From Rhodococcus sp. (in: high G+C Gram-positive bacteria) (GTDB lineage: Bacteria > Actinomycetota > Actinomycetes > Mycobacteriales > Mycobacteriaceae), in the NCBI GenBank assembly GCA_004211695.1, contig SEEV01000029.1, forward strand, positions 1 to 32,366: DNA of 32,366 bases, given 5' to 3'. The position numbers were made by a program, and so were the translations under genes. Positions within the stretch are counted from its first letter, which is position 1; each line of letters begins with the position of its first letter. The notes below the pieces were generated by a model. It saw nothing but the letters and a program-made list of their open reading frames with translations, was not told the DNA's origin and ran no database searches. Of the stretch, positions 22,095-29,176 are shown piece by piece.

Positions 22095-22861
22095 CCCTGG
22101 AAGCCGAGTACGCCGGACCCGTCGACCTCGAGAAGGACGGTGCACGTGCCAGGCGGCCCGTGCTGCACGCCTACCTCGACATCGCGATCGTGGTGGTCGT
22201 CCTCGCGGCGACAAACCTGATCGCCCATTTCACCACCGCATGGGCCAGCATCGCGACCGTTCCCATCGCGGCTGTCGTGCTGCTCGTGCTCACGCGTCGC
22301 CGCGGCCTCGGGTGGGCCGAACTGGGACTCTCGCCCAGGCACTGGCGAAAGGGCTCGCTGTACGCGCTGGCGGCGATGGGCCTCGTGATCGCCGTCGTGG
22401 CGATCGGTGCGGCCCTGCCGATCACCCGCCCCTTCTTCATGGCCGACCGCTACGCGACCCTCTCCGGCGCGCTCATCGCGTCGATGATCGTCATCCCGTT
22501 GCAGACTGTCATCCCCGAAGAGCTCGCGTTCCGCGGCGTGCTGCACGGCACCCTCGACCGGGTATACGGCGCACGCGGTGTCTTCGCTGCGGGATCGCTG
22601 ATGTTCGGTCTCTGGCACATCGCGTCCTCGCTGGGGCTGACGTCGGGGAACAAGGGGCTGTCCAGCTTCCTGGGTGGCGGCGTGCTCGGGCAGGTGCTCG
22701 GCATCGCCGCGGCGGTGGTCGCCACCGCGGCCGCAGGCGTCGTGTTCACGTGGCTGCGCCGCCGCAGCGGGAGTCTGATCGCGCCCATCGCGCTGCACTG
22801 GTCGCTGAACGGTGCGGGTGCGCTCGCCGCCGCCGTCGTGTGGCACACAACCATGGCCTGA
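22091..22861 (+). CDS. CPBP (CAAX/Abi-type) intramembrane metalloprotease
   Basis: A 256-residue polytopic membrane protein of the CPBP/Abi family. The three catalytic motifs are present: EELAFRG (Glu 143, Glu 144, Arg 148), FGLWH (His 176) and HWSLN (His 236, Asn 240). About seven hydrophobic helices surround them. In bacteria such proteins are thought to be intramembrane endopeptidases, some involved in bacteriocin immunity or regulation. ATG 22091 has only a poor ribosome-binding site (GGTGGG) but overlaps the stop of the 11-codon leader ORF. The natural substrate is unknown. Confidence 0.9.
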   Translation: MTLEAEYAGPVDLEKDGARARRPVLHAYLDIAIVVVVLAATNLIAHFTTAWASIATVPIAAVVLLVLTRRRGLGWAELGLSPRHWRKGSLYALAAMGLVIAVVAIGAALPITRPFFMADRYATLSGALIASMIVIPLQTVIPEELAFRGVLHGTLDRVYGARGVFAAGSLMFGLWHIASSLGLTSGNKGLSSFLGGGVLGQVLGIAAAVVATAAAGVVFTWLRRRSGSLIAPIALHWSLNGAGALAAAVVWHTTMA

Positions 22862-22868
22862 GCGCGGA

Positions 22869-24113
22869 TCAGCCGGCTTCCGGCGTACCGAGCCACTCGA
22901 GCAGCTTTTCGTACACCGACTCGTGGTTGAGCATCGTGAAATGGTTCGCGGGCGCGAGGTGCATGCCGTCCTCGTCGCGGAAACCGATCCTCCGTGTCCT
23001 GTTGCGACCCGAGGCGCTCGGCACCAGCACCATGCCGTCGCCGAGCAGGCGGCCCAGCGGGTGCTTCGGGCTGCGCGTGATGGTCGCGGAGACGAAGCAG
23101 TACGTCACCCCGTCGAGGAGCGGAACCTCACTGCACGCCGCGGCGCGGAGGGCGTCCGGATCGCGATCGCGCCAGTCCTCGTCGACGAGGGACCCCTGAT
23201 TCAGGTCCCGGATCCCCGCGCTTCTGCGACGTAGCAGTCCGGAGATGGCCCGCGTCTCGGGCAACGCCGCCAGGCCTGAGCTCGCGTAGTGCACTGCCTG
23301 CTCCAGAGGGGCGCCGAGATGCGGTGAGCCGAGACTCACCACCTGCCGCACCCGTCCGACCCACGGGCGGTCGTCGAGGAACGCGACCCGGCAGGCGCTG
23401 CGGGCGACGAGACCGCCCATGGAATGCCCGACGAGTGCGATCGACTCCACCTCGACCGGCCAGTGCTCGGTGACCGCGTCCAGAAGTTCGGACAGGCTCC
23501 TGCCGTTGTCCGAGATGTGGCGGCCGGAGTTGTAGCGGATCTGCAGCGCCGTGTACCCGAGGTCCGTCCCGAGCCGGTCACCGTAGGTGGGACGGCCGCC
23601 CAGTTCCCAGGCGGTCTCGGTCTCGACGAGCCCGTGCAGGAAGACGACGATGCGGCCGCCCGCGTGCGGGAATGCGTCGGCGAGCGTGGCCGCATCCTGC
23701 GTGAGCGCGACACCGTTCACTCGTATCGCCATGGGTTCGGCGAGCGGTGACCCCTGGGATTCCAGAACGTCGCCGATCAGACCCTGGATCGCGGCGATGG
23801 CCTGAGCGCCGCGGCGCGTCTGCGAGGGTGCGACGTTCTCGGACGACGGGAGGTCGAGCAACTGCCCCGCGAGGGAACCGCCGAGGCGCGCGGTGTCGGC
23901 GACCAGTGCGTACACGGCCCCGGAGATCTCGTCGTGGAGCGCCTTGGCGGGGAGAGCATGGGACCCGACACCGAGCCGTATCCCGGCGAAGACGCGGTCG
24001 GAGATCGCGCGGTGAATGCTGCCGATGCCGGCGGCGGCGCCCCCGATTTCCTCGAGCGCCAGCTGGGCGAGCGCCCGCACTTCCGAGCGGCGTCTGATCT
24101 GCGGGTCCGTCAC
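22869..24113 (-). CDS. Alpha/beta-hydrolase with N-terminal helical region
   Basis: A 414-residue esterase/lipase-like protein. The oxyanion-hole motif VVFLHGL (about residues 156-162) and nucleophile elbow GHSMGG (Ser 231) are followed by SLGSPHLGAPLEQ, typical of PGAP1- or triacylglycerol-lipase-like hydrolases. A late His in APANHFTMLNHESV is the likely catalytic base. The first 120 residues are helical and may be a regulatory or binding domain. There is no signal peptide. The start is GTG 24113, without a ribosome-binding site; TACACT lies eight bases upstream on the coding strand, so it may be leaderless. An insertion sequence lies 53 bp upstream, leaving only this short promoter stretch. 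Confidence 0.85.
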   Translation of the reverse strand: MTDPQIRRRSEVRALAQLALEEIGGAAAGIGSIHRAISDRVFAGIRLGVGSHALPAKALHDEISGAVYALVADTARLGGSLAGQLLDLPSSENVAPSQTRRGAQAIAAIQGLIGDVLESQGSPLAEPMAIRVNGVALTQDAATLADAFPHAGGRIVVFLHGLVETETAWELGGRPTYGDRLGTDLGYTALQIRYNSGRHISDNGRSLSELLDAVTEHWPVEVESIALVGHSMGGLVARSACRVAFLDDRPWVGRVRQVVSLGSPHLGAPLEQAVHYASSGLAALPETRAISGLLRRRSAGIRDLNQGSLVDEDWRDRDPDALRAAACSEVPLLDGVTYCFVSATITRSPKHPLGRLLGDGMVLVPSASGRNRTRRIGFRDEDGMHLAPANHFTMLNHESVYEKLLEWLGTPEAG

Positions 24114-24161
24114 GAAATTTGAGTGTACGCATGTGCACTGAGATGTGCGCGCGATACGTCG

Positions 24162-24166
24162 ATGTC
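24162..24166. repeat. Left copy of 5-bp target-site duplication
   Basis: ATGTC directly left of the insertion sequence is repeated at 26628-26632 directly right of it. Removing the element rebuilds a near-palindromic target, TCGATGTCGA. Confidence 0.75.
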
Positions 24167-24182
24167 CAGGACTCCTGACATG
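24167..24182 (+). repeat. Left terminal inverted repeat
   Basis: CAGGACTCCTGACATG; it pairs with the right terminus at 26612-26627 with one mismatch (position 10, T versus G). Confidence 0.88.
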
Positions 24183-24240
24183 TAGTCCGTGCCCGGTGGT
24201 CGATCAGCGGTCTGACATGCGGATTCCCTGATTCGAAAGC

Positions 24241-24269
24241 TTGCCATTCCGCTCGCTGTGCTCGATAAT
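24241..24269 (+). promoter_or_regulatory. Transposase promoter
   Basis: A -35 TTGCCA (24241-24246) and a -10 GATAAT (24264-24269) are separated by 17 bp, 38 bases before the transposase ATG. This is the most consensus-like sigma-70 promoter in the window. Confidence 0.65.
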
Positions 24270-24307
24270 AGATAGAGCTATTTCATGCGAATCGGGGGTG
24301 GTGGATC

Positions 24308-26608
24308 ATGACCGTGATGACCTCACAACCGCCGCTGCCCCTGATGCCGGACGGCGCTCGCCCGGTCGGGACGGCCGCGGCGATCATCGAAGACGCCGAC
24401 GGCGGCCGGGTCTTCGTGCACGGCAATCTGTCCTACGCCTGGGATGCCGGGGACACCGCCGCCCGCCGGTTCGCGGCCGCGTCGCTGACGCGGATCAAGG
24501 CAGCCACCCAACTCGAGATCGCCCACGCGTTCGCGGTGAAACCCGCCAGCGTGCGGCGCTGGGAAGCCCAGCTCACCGACGCGGGCATCGCCGGGTTGCT
24601 CGGGGAACGCAAAGGCCCCAAACGCAAGTCGAAACTCACCGACGACACCGTCGCCACCATCCGCCGCCTCCGTGACAGTGGAGCGTCGTACCGCACCATC
24701 GCCACCGACATCGGCGTGTCCATGGGCAGCATCCGCAACGCCCTCACCGACACCGACACCGACACCGACACCGAGGAAGGTCGCCCCACAACGACTTCCG
24801 ATGCTGCGGCAGAACCCGAGCCCGAGTCGGAGCCGGAGGCCGAGCCGGCGCCGGAGGCCGAGCCGGCGCTGGAGGCCGAGCTCGGGGTTGGGGAGTTGCC
24901 GGTGCTGGCGGATCCGGTCGACCGCGGCGGCGAGCGGGCGTTGGCGGCGTTCGGGATGATCGCCTATGCCCCGCCGGTGTTCACCCCGTGTGCCCGTGCC
25001 CCGCTGGCCGGGTTGTTCCTCGCGCTGCCGGCGCTGGCCGCAACCGGGCTGCTGGACTGTGCGCACGCCAGCTACGGTGAGTTCCCGAACGGCTTCTACT
25101 CACTGGACACGATGCTGTGCGAGGGCGTGGTCCGCGCCCTGCTGGGTGAGGCCCGCGCGGAGGGCGCCACCCGGGTCGACCCGGTCGCGTTGGGTCGGGT
25201 CCTGGGGTTGGACCGGGCCCCGGAGGTGAAGACGATCCGCCGCAAGATCGGGCTGCTCGCCGCCGCGGGCCGGGCCGGCGACTGGATCGCCGCGATGGCG
25301 AAAACCCACGTGCGGGCGCGGCCCGAGCAGTCGGCGGTGCTGTATGTCGACGGGCACGTGCGGGCCTACCAGGGCACTCGCAGGATCGCGAAAACTCATG
25401 TGCCCCGGTTGAAGTTCCCGGCCCCGGCCACCGTGGAAACGTGGGTATGCGACGCCGCCGGGGATCCGCTGCTGGTGGTGCTGGCCGAGCCCGCCGCCTC
25501 CCTCGCCTCGGAGCTGCGCCGGTTGATCCCGCAGCTGCGGGCCGTGGTGGGTGACGACCGGCGGGTGCTGGTCGGGTTCGACCGGGGCGGCTGGTCACCG
25601 GCGTTGTTCGCCGACCTCGATGCGGCCGGGTTCGACACCCTGACCTGGCGCAAAGGTGCCACCACCGACATCGACGAGGCCCTGTTCGCCGAACACACCC
25701 ACACCGACTCTCGCGGCCGCCGCCACCGCTGGGAACTCGCCGACACCCGGGTCGAGCTGCCCATCGCCGACGGGCCACGCCAGGGTGAGGTGTTCGGGAT
25801 GCGGCAGATCAGCCTGTTCGACCCCGCCCGGACCCGGCAGATGCACATCCTGACCACCCGCACCGACCTGCCGCCCGCGGAGGTCCGTTACCGGATGGGA
25901 TCACGCTGGCGGCAGGAAAACTACTTTCGCTACGCCCGCATGCGTTTCGATTTCGATTCCCACGACACCTACCGGACCGGCGACGACGACGGAACCCGGA
26001 TGGTCCCGAACCCGGCGAAGAAGCTCGCCTACCGCGACGTCGAGAAGGCCCGACGGACACTGCAACACGCCGAAACAGTCAGAGACAGTGAACTATTGAA
26101 GGTGTCGTCGCCGCCGCCCGGCACCTCGGTGGTGTTGACCACCGAACTGGTCAACGCGATCAACGCCGATGTCCACACCGCCGACAAGACACTGGACGCG
26201 GCGCTCGCGGCCCACCAGGCGATCCCCGCCCGGTTACCGCTTGCGCAGGTCAACCCCGGTCAACAAGTCCTCGACACCGAGACGAAACTGATCCACCACG
26301 CCATCCGGATGGCCGCGTTCAACACTGCACAATCCCTCGCCCGCGCCATCACCACGGGCACCGGCTACTCCCGCGCCGACGACGAAGCCCACACCCTGAT
26401 CCGCACCGCCCTCGCCGGCTCCGGCGACATCATCCCCGACGGCGGCACCCTGCACATCCGCCTCGACCCGCTCCCCGCACCCCGGCACACCGCCGCCATC
26501 GACGAACTCTGCCAAACACTCAACGACACGAACACCGTCTACCCCGGCACCACCCTCACCCTGCGCTACAGCACCAAACCCCACCAGCGACCGCACATCA
26601 ATTCCTGA
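24308..26608 (+). CDS. DDE transposase, 766 residues
   Basis: A large transposase. Residues 55-100 and 108-147 form two helix-turn-helix units (ATQLEIAHAFAVKPASVRRWEAQL; DSGASYRTIATDIGVSMGSI). A low-complexity linker follows: TDTDTDTDTEE, then repeating Pro-Glu-Ala acidic units to residue 191. The catalytic RNase H-like core offers a plausible triad of Asp 348 (LYVDGHVRAY), Asp 425 (VGFDRGGWSP) and Glu 537 (RWRQENYFRY), the last in an arrangement similar to the YREK motif of IS4-type enzymes. A C-terminal region of about 200 residues follows. The ORF is uninterrupted. It is the only gene of the element. Confidence 0.85.
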   Translation: MTVMTSQPPLPLMPDGARPVGTAAAIIEDADGGRVFVHGNLSYAWDAGDTAARRFAAASLTRIKAATQLEIAHAFAVKPASVRRWEAQLTDAGIAGLLGERKGPKRKSKLTDDTVATIRRLRDSGASYRTIATDIGVSMGSIRNALTDTDTDTDTEEGRPTTTSDAAAEPEPESEPEAEPAPEAEPALEAELGVGELPVLADPVDRGGERALAAFGMIAYAPPVFTPCARAPLAGLFLALPALAATGLLDCAHASYGEFPNGFYSLDTMLCEGVVRALLGEARAEGATRVDPVALGRVLGLDRAPEVKTIRRKIGLLAAAGRAGDWIAAMAKTHVRARPEQSAVLYVDGHVRAYQGTRRIAKTHVPRLKFPAPATVETWVCDAAGDPLLVVLAEPAASLASELRRLIPQLRAVVGDDRRVLVGFDRGGWSPALFADLDAAGFDTLTWRKGATTDIDEALFAEHTHTDSRGRRHRWELADTRVELPIADGPRQGEVFGMRQISLFDPARTRQMHILTTRTDLPPAEVRYRMGSRWRQENYFRYARMRFDFDSHDTYRTGDDDGTRMVPNPAKKLAYRDVEKARRTLQHAETVRDSELLKVSSPPPGTSVVLTTELVNAINADVHTADKTLDAALAAHQAIPARLPLAQVNPGQQVLDTETKLIHHAIRMAAFNTAQSLARAITTGTGYSRADDEAHTLIRTALAGSGDIIPDGGTLHIRLDPLPAPRHTAAIDELCQTLNDTNTVYPGTTLTLRYSTKPHQRPHINS
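24746..24775 (+). repeat. Hexanucleotide microsatellite in the transposase gene
   Basis: Five consecutive units, four ACCGAC and one ACCGAG, encode the alternating Thr-Asp stretch. Slippage would change linker length without shifting the frame. Confidence 0.85.
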
Positions 26609-26611
26609 ACC

Positions 26612-26627
26612 CATGTCCGGAGTCCTG
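26612..26627 (-). repeat. Right terminal inverted repeat
   Basis: Read on the minus strand it is CAGGACTCCGGACATG, matching the left terminus at 15 of 16 positions. It begins four bases after the transposase stop. Confidence 0.88.
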
Positions 26628-26632
26628 ATGTC
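26628..26632. repeat. Right copy of 5-bp target-site duplication
   Basis: ATGTC, identical to 24162-24166. Confidence 0.75.
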
Positions 26633-26680
26633 GAGAACGTGTGCTGCGACCGATTATTTCAGCAATTAATTACCGATGAA

Positions 26681-26698
26681 CGGGGAGTTCGCTCCCCG
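26681..26698. other. Hairpin with TTCG tetraloop
   Basis: CGGGGAG and CTCCCCG pair perfectly around TTCG. It lies outside the insertion sequence, in the AT-richer island upstream of the interrupted region. It has no U-tract on either strand; it may terminate transcription leaving the element or be part of a former leader. Confidence 0.45.
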
Positions 26699-26711
26699 GC
26701 GAATGCGCGTA

Positions 26712-26727
26712 TTGGTCGATCGACCAA
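26712..26727. promoter_or_regulatory. Perfect 16-bp palindrome, candidate operator
   Basis: TTGGTCGATCGACCAA is fully self-complementary. Without the insertion sequence it would lie roughly 130 bp upstream of the alpha/beta-hydrolase start. No regulator gene adjoins it. Confidence 0.5.
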
Positions 26728-26754
26728 ATAAGGAAAGTGCAGGTGAGGCGACAG

Positions 26755-26766
26755 TGAACATGTTCA
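26755..26766. promoter_or_regulatory. Perfect 12-bp palindrome
   Basis: TGAACATGTTCA, 27 bp from the 16-bp palindrome in the same AT-richer stretch. A second regulator site is possible. Confidence 0.35.
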
Positions 26767-26841
26767 TTTCATTCGTTATCGAATTGTGATAGTGATGCGG
26801 TGAGGCTGCCGACCGGAGTGGGGGCGGGGTGCGGACACGAA

Positions 26842-26883
26842 CGCGACGGGGCTCGCGCGCCTGAGCGTGCGAACCCCGTCGCG
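26842..26883 (-). terminator. Strong hairpin downstream of the 45-residue peptide gene
   Basis: CGCGACGGGG (26842-26851) and CCCCGTCGCG (26874-26883) pair perfectly; an inner near-perfect 8-bp stem with a CTGA loop extends it. It starts 30 bases after the peptide gene's stop. Without a U-tract it resembles the GC-rich terminators common in actinobacteria. Confidence 0.6.
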
Positions 26884-26912
26884 GGTGTTCAAGTCCTGTA
26901 CCAGCGGAAATG

Positions 26913-27050
26913 CTAGCCAAGCGTGGCTGCGGCCGCGGTTGCGGCGTCTGCGCCACCGCCCAACGCGTCGGCGGAACCCGAGAAGAAGTCCAGGGCGCCG
27001 GCGAGGTCGGAGAAGGCGGAGAAGAATTCGGACAGGAAGGCGAGATCCAT
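26913..27050 (-). CDS. 45-residue acidic amphipathic peptide (PorA/PorH-like)
   Basis: A short gene supported by an ideal ribosome-binding site (AAGGAG, eight bases before the ATG) and a strong downstream hairpin. The peptide starts MDLAFLSEFFSAFSDLAGAL and ends in a Gly/Ala-rich tail (about residues 29-45). It has six acidic residues (2, 8, 15, 21, 28, 35) spaced about every seven, six Phe and no Lys or Arg, so it should form an acidic amphipathic helix. It has no signal peptide. Length, acidity and helix pattern recall PorA (45 residues) and PorH of Corynebacterium, small peptides that form cell-wall channels in the mycolate outer membrane and lack signal sequences. Sequence identity is low, so this is a structural analogy. 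A type I toxin or small membrane peptide are alternatives. Confidence 0.6.
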   Translation of the reverse strand: MDLAFLSEFFSAFSDLAGALDFFSGSADALGGGADAATAAAATLG

Positions 27051-27375
27051 GCTTTTAACTCCTTGCTCGGTTGTGGGCATTTATGTTGGCGCTGAGCGGG
27101 CGCCGGATACATTCCTACCGTTATTGAAATGAGATCGCAATCGGAGCGATTAACCGAAATGAAACGCGGGACGAATTTTCGGGTTCCACCCAGGTGAGAA
27201 GCCCGTGTCCGAATTCGGGTCGGACGCCCCGGATCTCACGATGCGGGACAGTCGGAGGTGCCCGAATCCCACCCCCGGGCGGTGCCCGAATCCTGCCTTC
27301 GGCGGGGCGCGGCGGGGCTATCCTCGTCCCACGACGTGTAGCGCTTTCCGGACATACCGACGTATAGGGGAATCC
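27051..27375. other. 325-bp divergent intergenic region
   Basis: This separates the peptide gene (minus) from the OmpA-like lipoprotein gene (plus). It holds the peptide's ribosome-binding site (27059-27064), a small GGCGC/GCGCC hairpin (27088-27104), a palindrome CCGAATTCGG (27209-27218) and two copies of GGTGCCCGAATCC (27257-27269 and 27281-27293, 24 bp apart) upstream of the lipoprotein gene. The direct repeats could bind a regulator. No further gene is convincing. Confidence 0.6.
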
Positions 27376-27897
27376 ATGATTCGCAAGACGATCGCCACCA
27401 GCGTCGCTGTCGCGGCCATCGCGGTGCTCGGTGTGGCCAGCTGCTCCGACGACAGCAACGAGGCTCCGATCGCGACCACGACGACCTCCTCCGCGTCCGA
27501 CCGGGTGGAAGGCGCGATCAGCAGTGTCCAAGCCACGGCGTCGTCCGCTGTGAACACTGCCCGTGAGGCCACGCAGAACGCGATCAACTCGGCCATCTCG
27601 GCGGTCCCGATCGGATTCGAGTCGGGAACCGCCGAGCTCAACGCGATCTCCGACGTCACCGTCAGCGCGGTGGCCGCAGCGCTGAACGCCAGCGACAACA
27701 ACATCCGGATCGAGGCGTACGCCACCAACTCGGACGAGTCCGCCGCCGAACTGCTGGCCGATCAGCGCGCCCAGGCCGTCGCGAACGCACTCGAGGCCAA
27801 GGGCGTCGACAAGAGCCGTATCTCTGTCGAAGGAACGGCGAACCCGCCCGAAGGCGTGAACGCCGATCAGGTGGAGATCACCGTCGAGGACAGCTGA
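27376..27897 (+). CDS. OmpA-domain lipoprotein
   Basis: A 173-residue envelope protein. The signal MIRKTIATSVAVAAIAVLG ends in the lipobox VASC (Cys 23). A Thr/Ser linker and a helical segment (residues 42-75) precede an OmpA-like C-terminal domain: IGFESGTAELN, IRIEAYATNSDESAAE, LLADQRAQAVANALEAKGVDKSRI. This domain normally grips peptidoglycan through an Asp/Arg pair; the Arg in LADQRAQAV is conserved, while the usual TD-x-x-G segment reads TNSDES. AGGGGA lies five bases before ATG 27376; upstream in-frame codons belong to the intergenic region. It probably tethers the envelope to peptidoglycan. Confidence 0.87.
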   Translation: MIRKTIATSVAVAAIAVLGVASCSDDSNEAPIATTTTSSASDRVEGAISSVQATASSAVNTAREATQNAINSAISAVPIGFESGTAELNAISDVTVSAVAAALNASDNNIRIEAYATNSDESAAELLADQRAQAVANALEAKGVDKSRISVEGTANPPEGVNADQVEITVEDS

Positions 27898-27910
27898 CCG
27901 GCACGGTCAG
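27894..27910. terminator. Bidirectional hairpin spanning two stop codons
   Basis: CTGACCG (27894-27900) and CGGTCAG (27904-27910) pair perfectly around GCA and contain the stop codons of both convergent genes. It has no U-tract. Confidence 0.5.
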
Positions 27911-29037
27911 TGCAGGACCGCCCGGTGCTCGTTCGTGAACGGGACGTGCTCGGCGGTTCTGCCGTCGCGGAGCTTGAGCACCCACTCGGGATCGGACAGC
28001 AGCGCGCGACCCACCGCGACGAGATCGAATTCGCCGTTCTCGTACTGCCGGAGCAGGCGGTCGATACCGGCTGTGTTCGAGGCGCCGTCGGACGTGAAGG
28101 CCGTCGTGAACACCTCGTCGAGACCCACCGAGCCGACGGTGATGGTCGGGAGTCCGGTGAGCTTCTTCGTCCACCCGGCCAGACCCAGTTCGCCGTCGTC
28201 GCCGGCGAGTTCTGCGAACGCCGGTTCCCAGTGCCTGCGGGTGGACGGGTGCAGTACGTCGACGCCGGCGGCAACGAGGGGTGCGAGCACGGCCGCCAGC
28301 TCGTCGGGGGTCTGGGCGATGCGCGAGTCGTAGTGGTTCGATTTCCACTGGGAGAAGCGGTAGACGATGGCGAAGTCCTCGCCGACGGCCTCGCGGATCG
28401 CGGCGACCACTTCGGCGGGGAACCGGGTGCGGGCCAGGGCGGATCCGCCATAGCCGTCGGTGCGGACGTTGGTGCGGTCCCACAGGAACTGGTCGAGCAG
28501 GTAGCCGTGTGCCCCGTGTAGTTCGACGCCGTCGAAGCCCACGTCGCGTGCGTTGACGGCGGCCGCGACCCACGCCTCGCGGAGCGCGTCGAGATCAGAC
28601 TCGGTGAAGGCGCGTCCCAGCCGGGTTCCGTCGAGGGCAATCCCGGACGGGCTGGCGGTGGTCACGTCGGGATTGAGACGTGGTTGCAGGCCGCGTTCGA
28701 CGCCGAGATGCCACAGCTGCGGGATGATCTGCCCGCCCTCGTCGTGGACGGCGTCCACGACCGACTTCCAGCCGGCGAGACTGTCCTGTCCGTACAGAAG
28801 GGGTACGCGGGTGTGTGATCCGGCGGCCGGGTCGGGGATGTACGTGCCCTCGGTGATGACGAGACCTACCCCACCCGCCGCGCGCCGGCGGTAGTACGCC
28901 GCCACGTCGTCGCCGGGCACGCCGTCGGGCGAGAAAGCCCTGGTCATGGGTGCCATCGCGAAGCGATTGCGGAGCTGGAGGGATTTGACGGCGAATGGCT
29001 CGAAGAGGCCGTCCACGGGCAGCGGTGTCTCGGTCAT
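27907..29037 (-). CDS. Old Yellow Enzyme family NADH:flavin oxidoreductase
   Basis: A 376-residue FMN-dependent ene-reductase-type TIM barrel. LFEPFAVKSLQLRNRFAMAPMTRAFSPDG is the typical N-terminal FMN site, QLWHLG and GVELHGAHGYLLDQFLWDRTNVRTDGYGGS carry the substrate-binding His/His pair, and GRALLSDPEWVLKL near the end is the phosphate-binding region. Such enzymes reduce activated C=C bonds of enones and nitro compounds with NAD(P)H. ATG 29037 is chosen; GGGAGGAG lies 12 bases upstream. It is divergent from the amidohydrolase gene. The natural substrate is unknown. Confidence 0.93.
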   Translation of the reverse strand: MTETPLPVDGLFEPFAVKSLQLRNRFAMAPMTRAFSPDGVPGDDVAAYYRRRAAGGVGLVITEGTYIPDPAAGSHTRVPLLYGQDSLAGWKSVVDAVHDEGGQIIPQLWHLGVERGLQPRLNPDVTTASPSGIALDGTRLGRAFTESDLDALREAWVAAAVNARDVGFDGVELHGAHGYLLDQFLWDRTNVRTDGYGGSALARTRFPAEVVAAIREAVGEDFAIVYRFSQWKSNHYDSRIAQTPDELAAVLAPLVAAGVDVLHPSTRRHWEPAFAELAGDDGELGLAGWTKKLTGLPTITVGSVGLDEVFTTAFTSDGASNTAGIDRLLRQYENGEFDLVAVGRALLSDPEWVLKLRDGRTAEHVPFTNEHRAVLH

Positions 29038-29176
29038 GCCTGTCTGCAACTCCTCCCGGTTCCGCACTATTCCTGCATATGACCTGCTGTGTAGTTGTAA
29101 TCTGAAGTCACAGTCGACACTCGCTGCCGGCGCGTGGGCCCTCGCCCGACGCCCGGTCTGACGGGAGGGTGCACTG

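Larger units (their letters stand above)
24167..26627 (+). mobile_element. Complete insertion sequence, 2461 bp
   Basis: The element is bounded by 16-bp terminal inverted repeats (15 of 16 match) and flanked by a 5-bp direct repeat ATGTC. It carries one transposase gene filling most of its length and its own promoter. The left end has an additional CTGACATG at 24212-24219, a direct repeat of the inner part of the left terminus and a possible transposase subsite. The 5-bp duplication and the DDE transposase are compatible with the IS4-superfamily (IS1634-like), but I cannot assign a family. The ORF is intact, so the element may be active. Confidence 0.88.

Noticed and set aside
26666-26767. 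33-codon minus-strand frame starting MNMFTVASPAL beside the peptide gene
   Set aside because: No ribosome-binding site, basic composition unlike the neighbouring peptide, and it runs over the palindromes.
26754-26789. Short plus-strand frame MNMFISFVIEL after AGGTGAGG
   Set aside because: Eleven codons with no coupled downstream gene; more likely part of a regulatory stretch with the 12-bp palindrome.
27257-27293. Two 13-bp direct repeats as a mobile-element boundary
   Set aside because: Only 24 bp apart with no inverted ends or transposase; at most a regulator site of the lipoprotein gene.
27205-27375. 57-residue N-terminal extension of the OmpA-like lipoprotein
   Set aside because: It would bury a clear signal peptide and lipobox; the internal ATG at 27376 has AGGGGA at good spacing.
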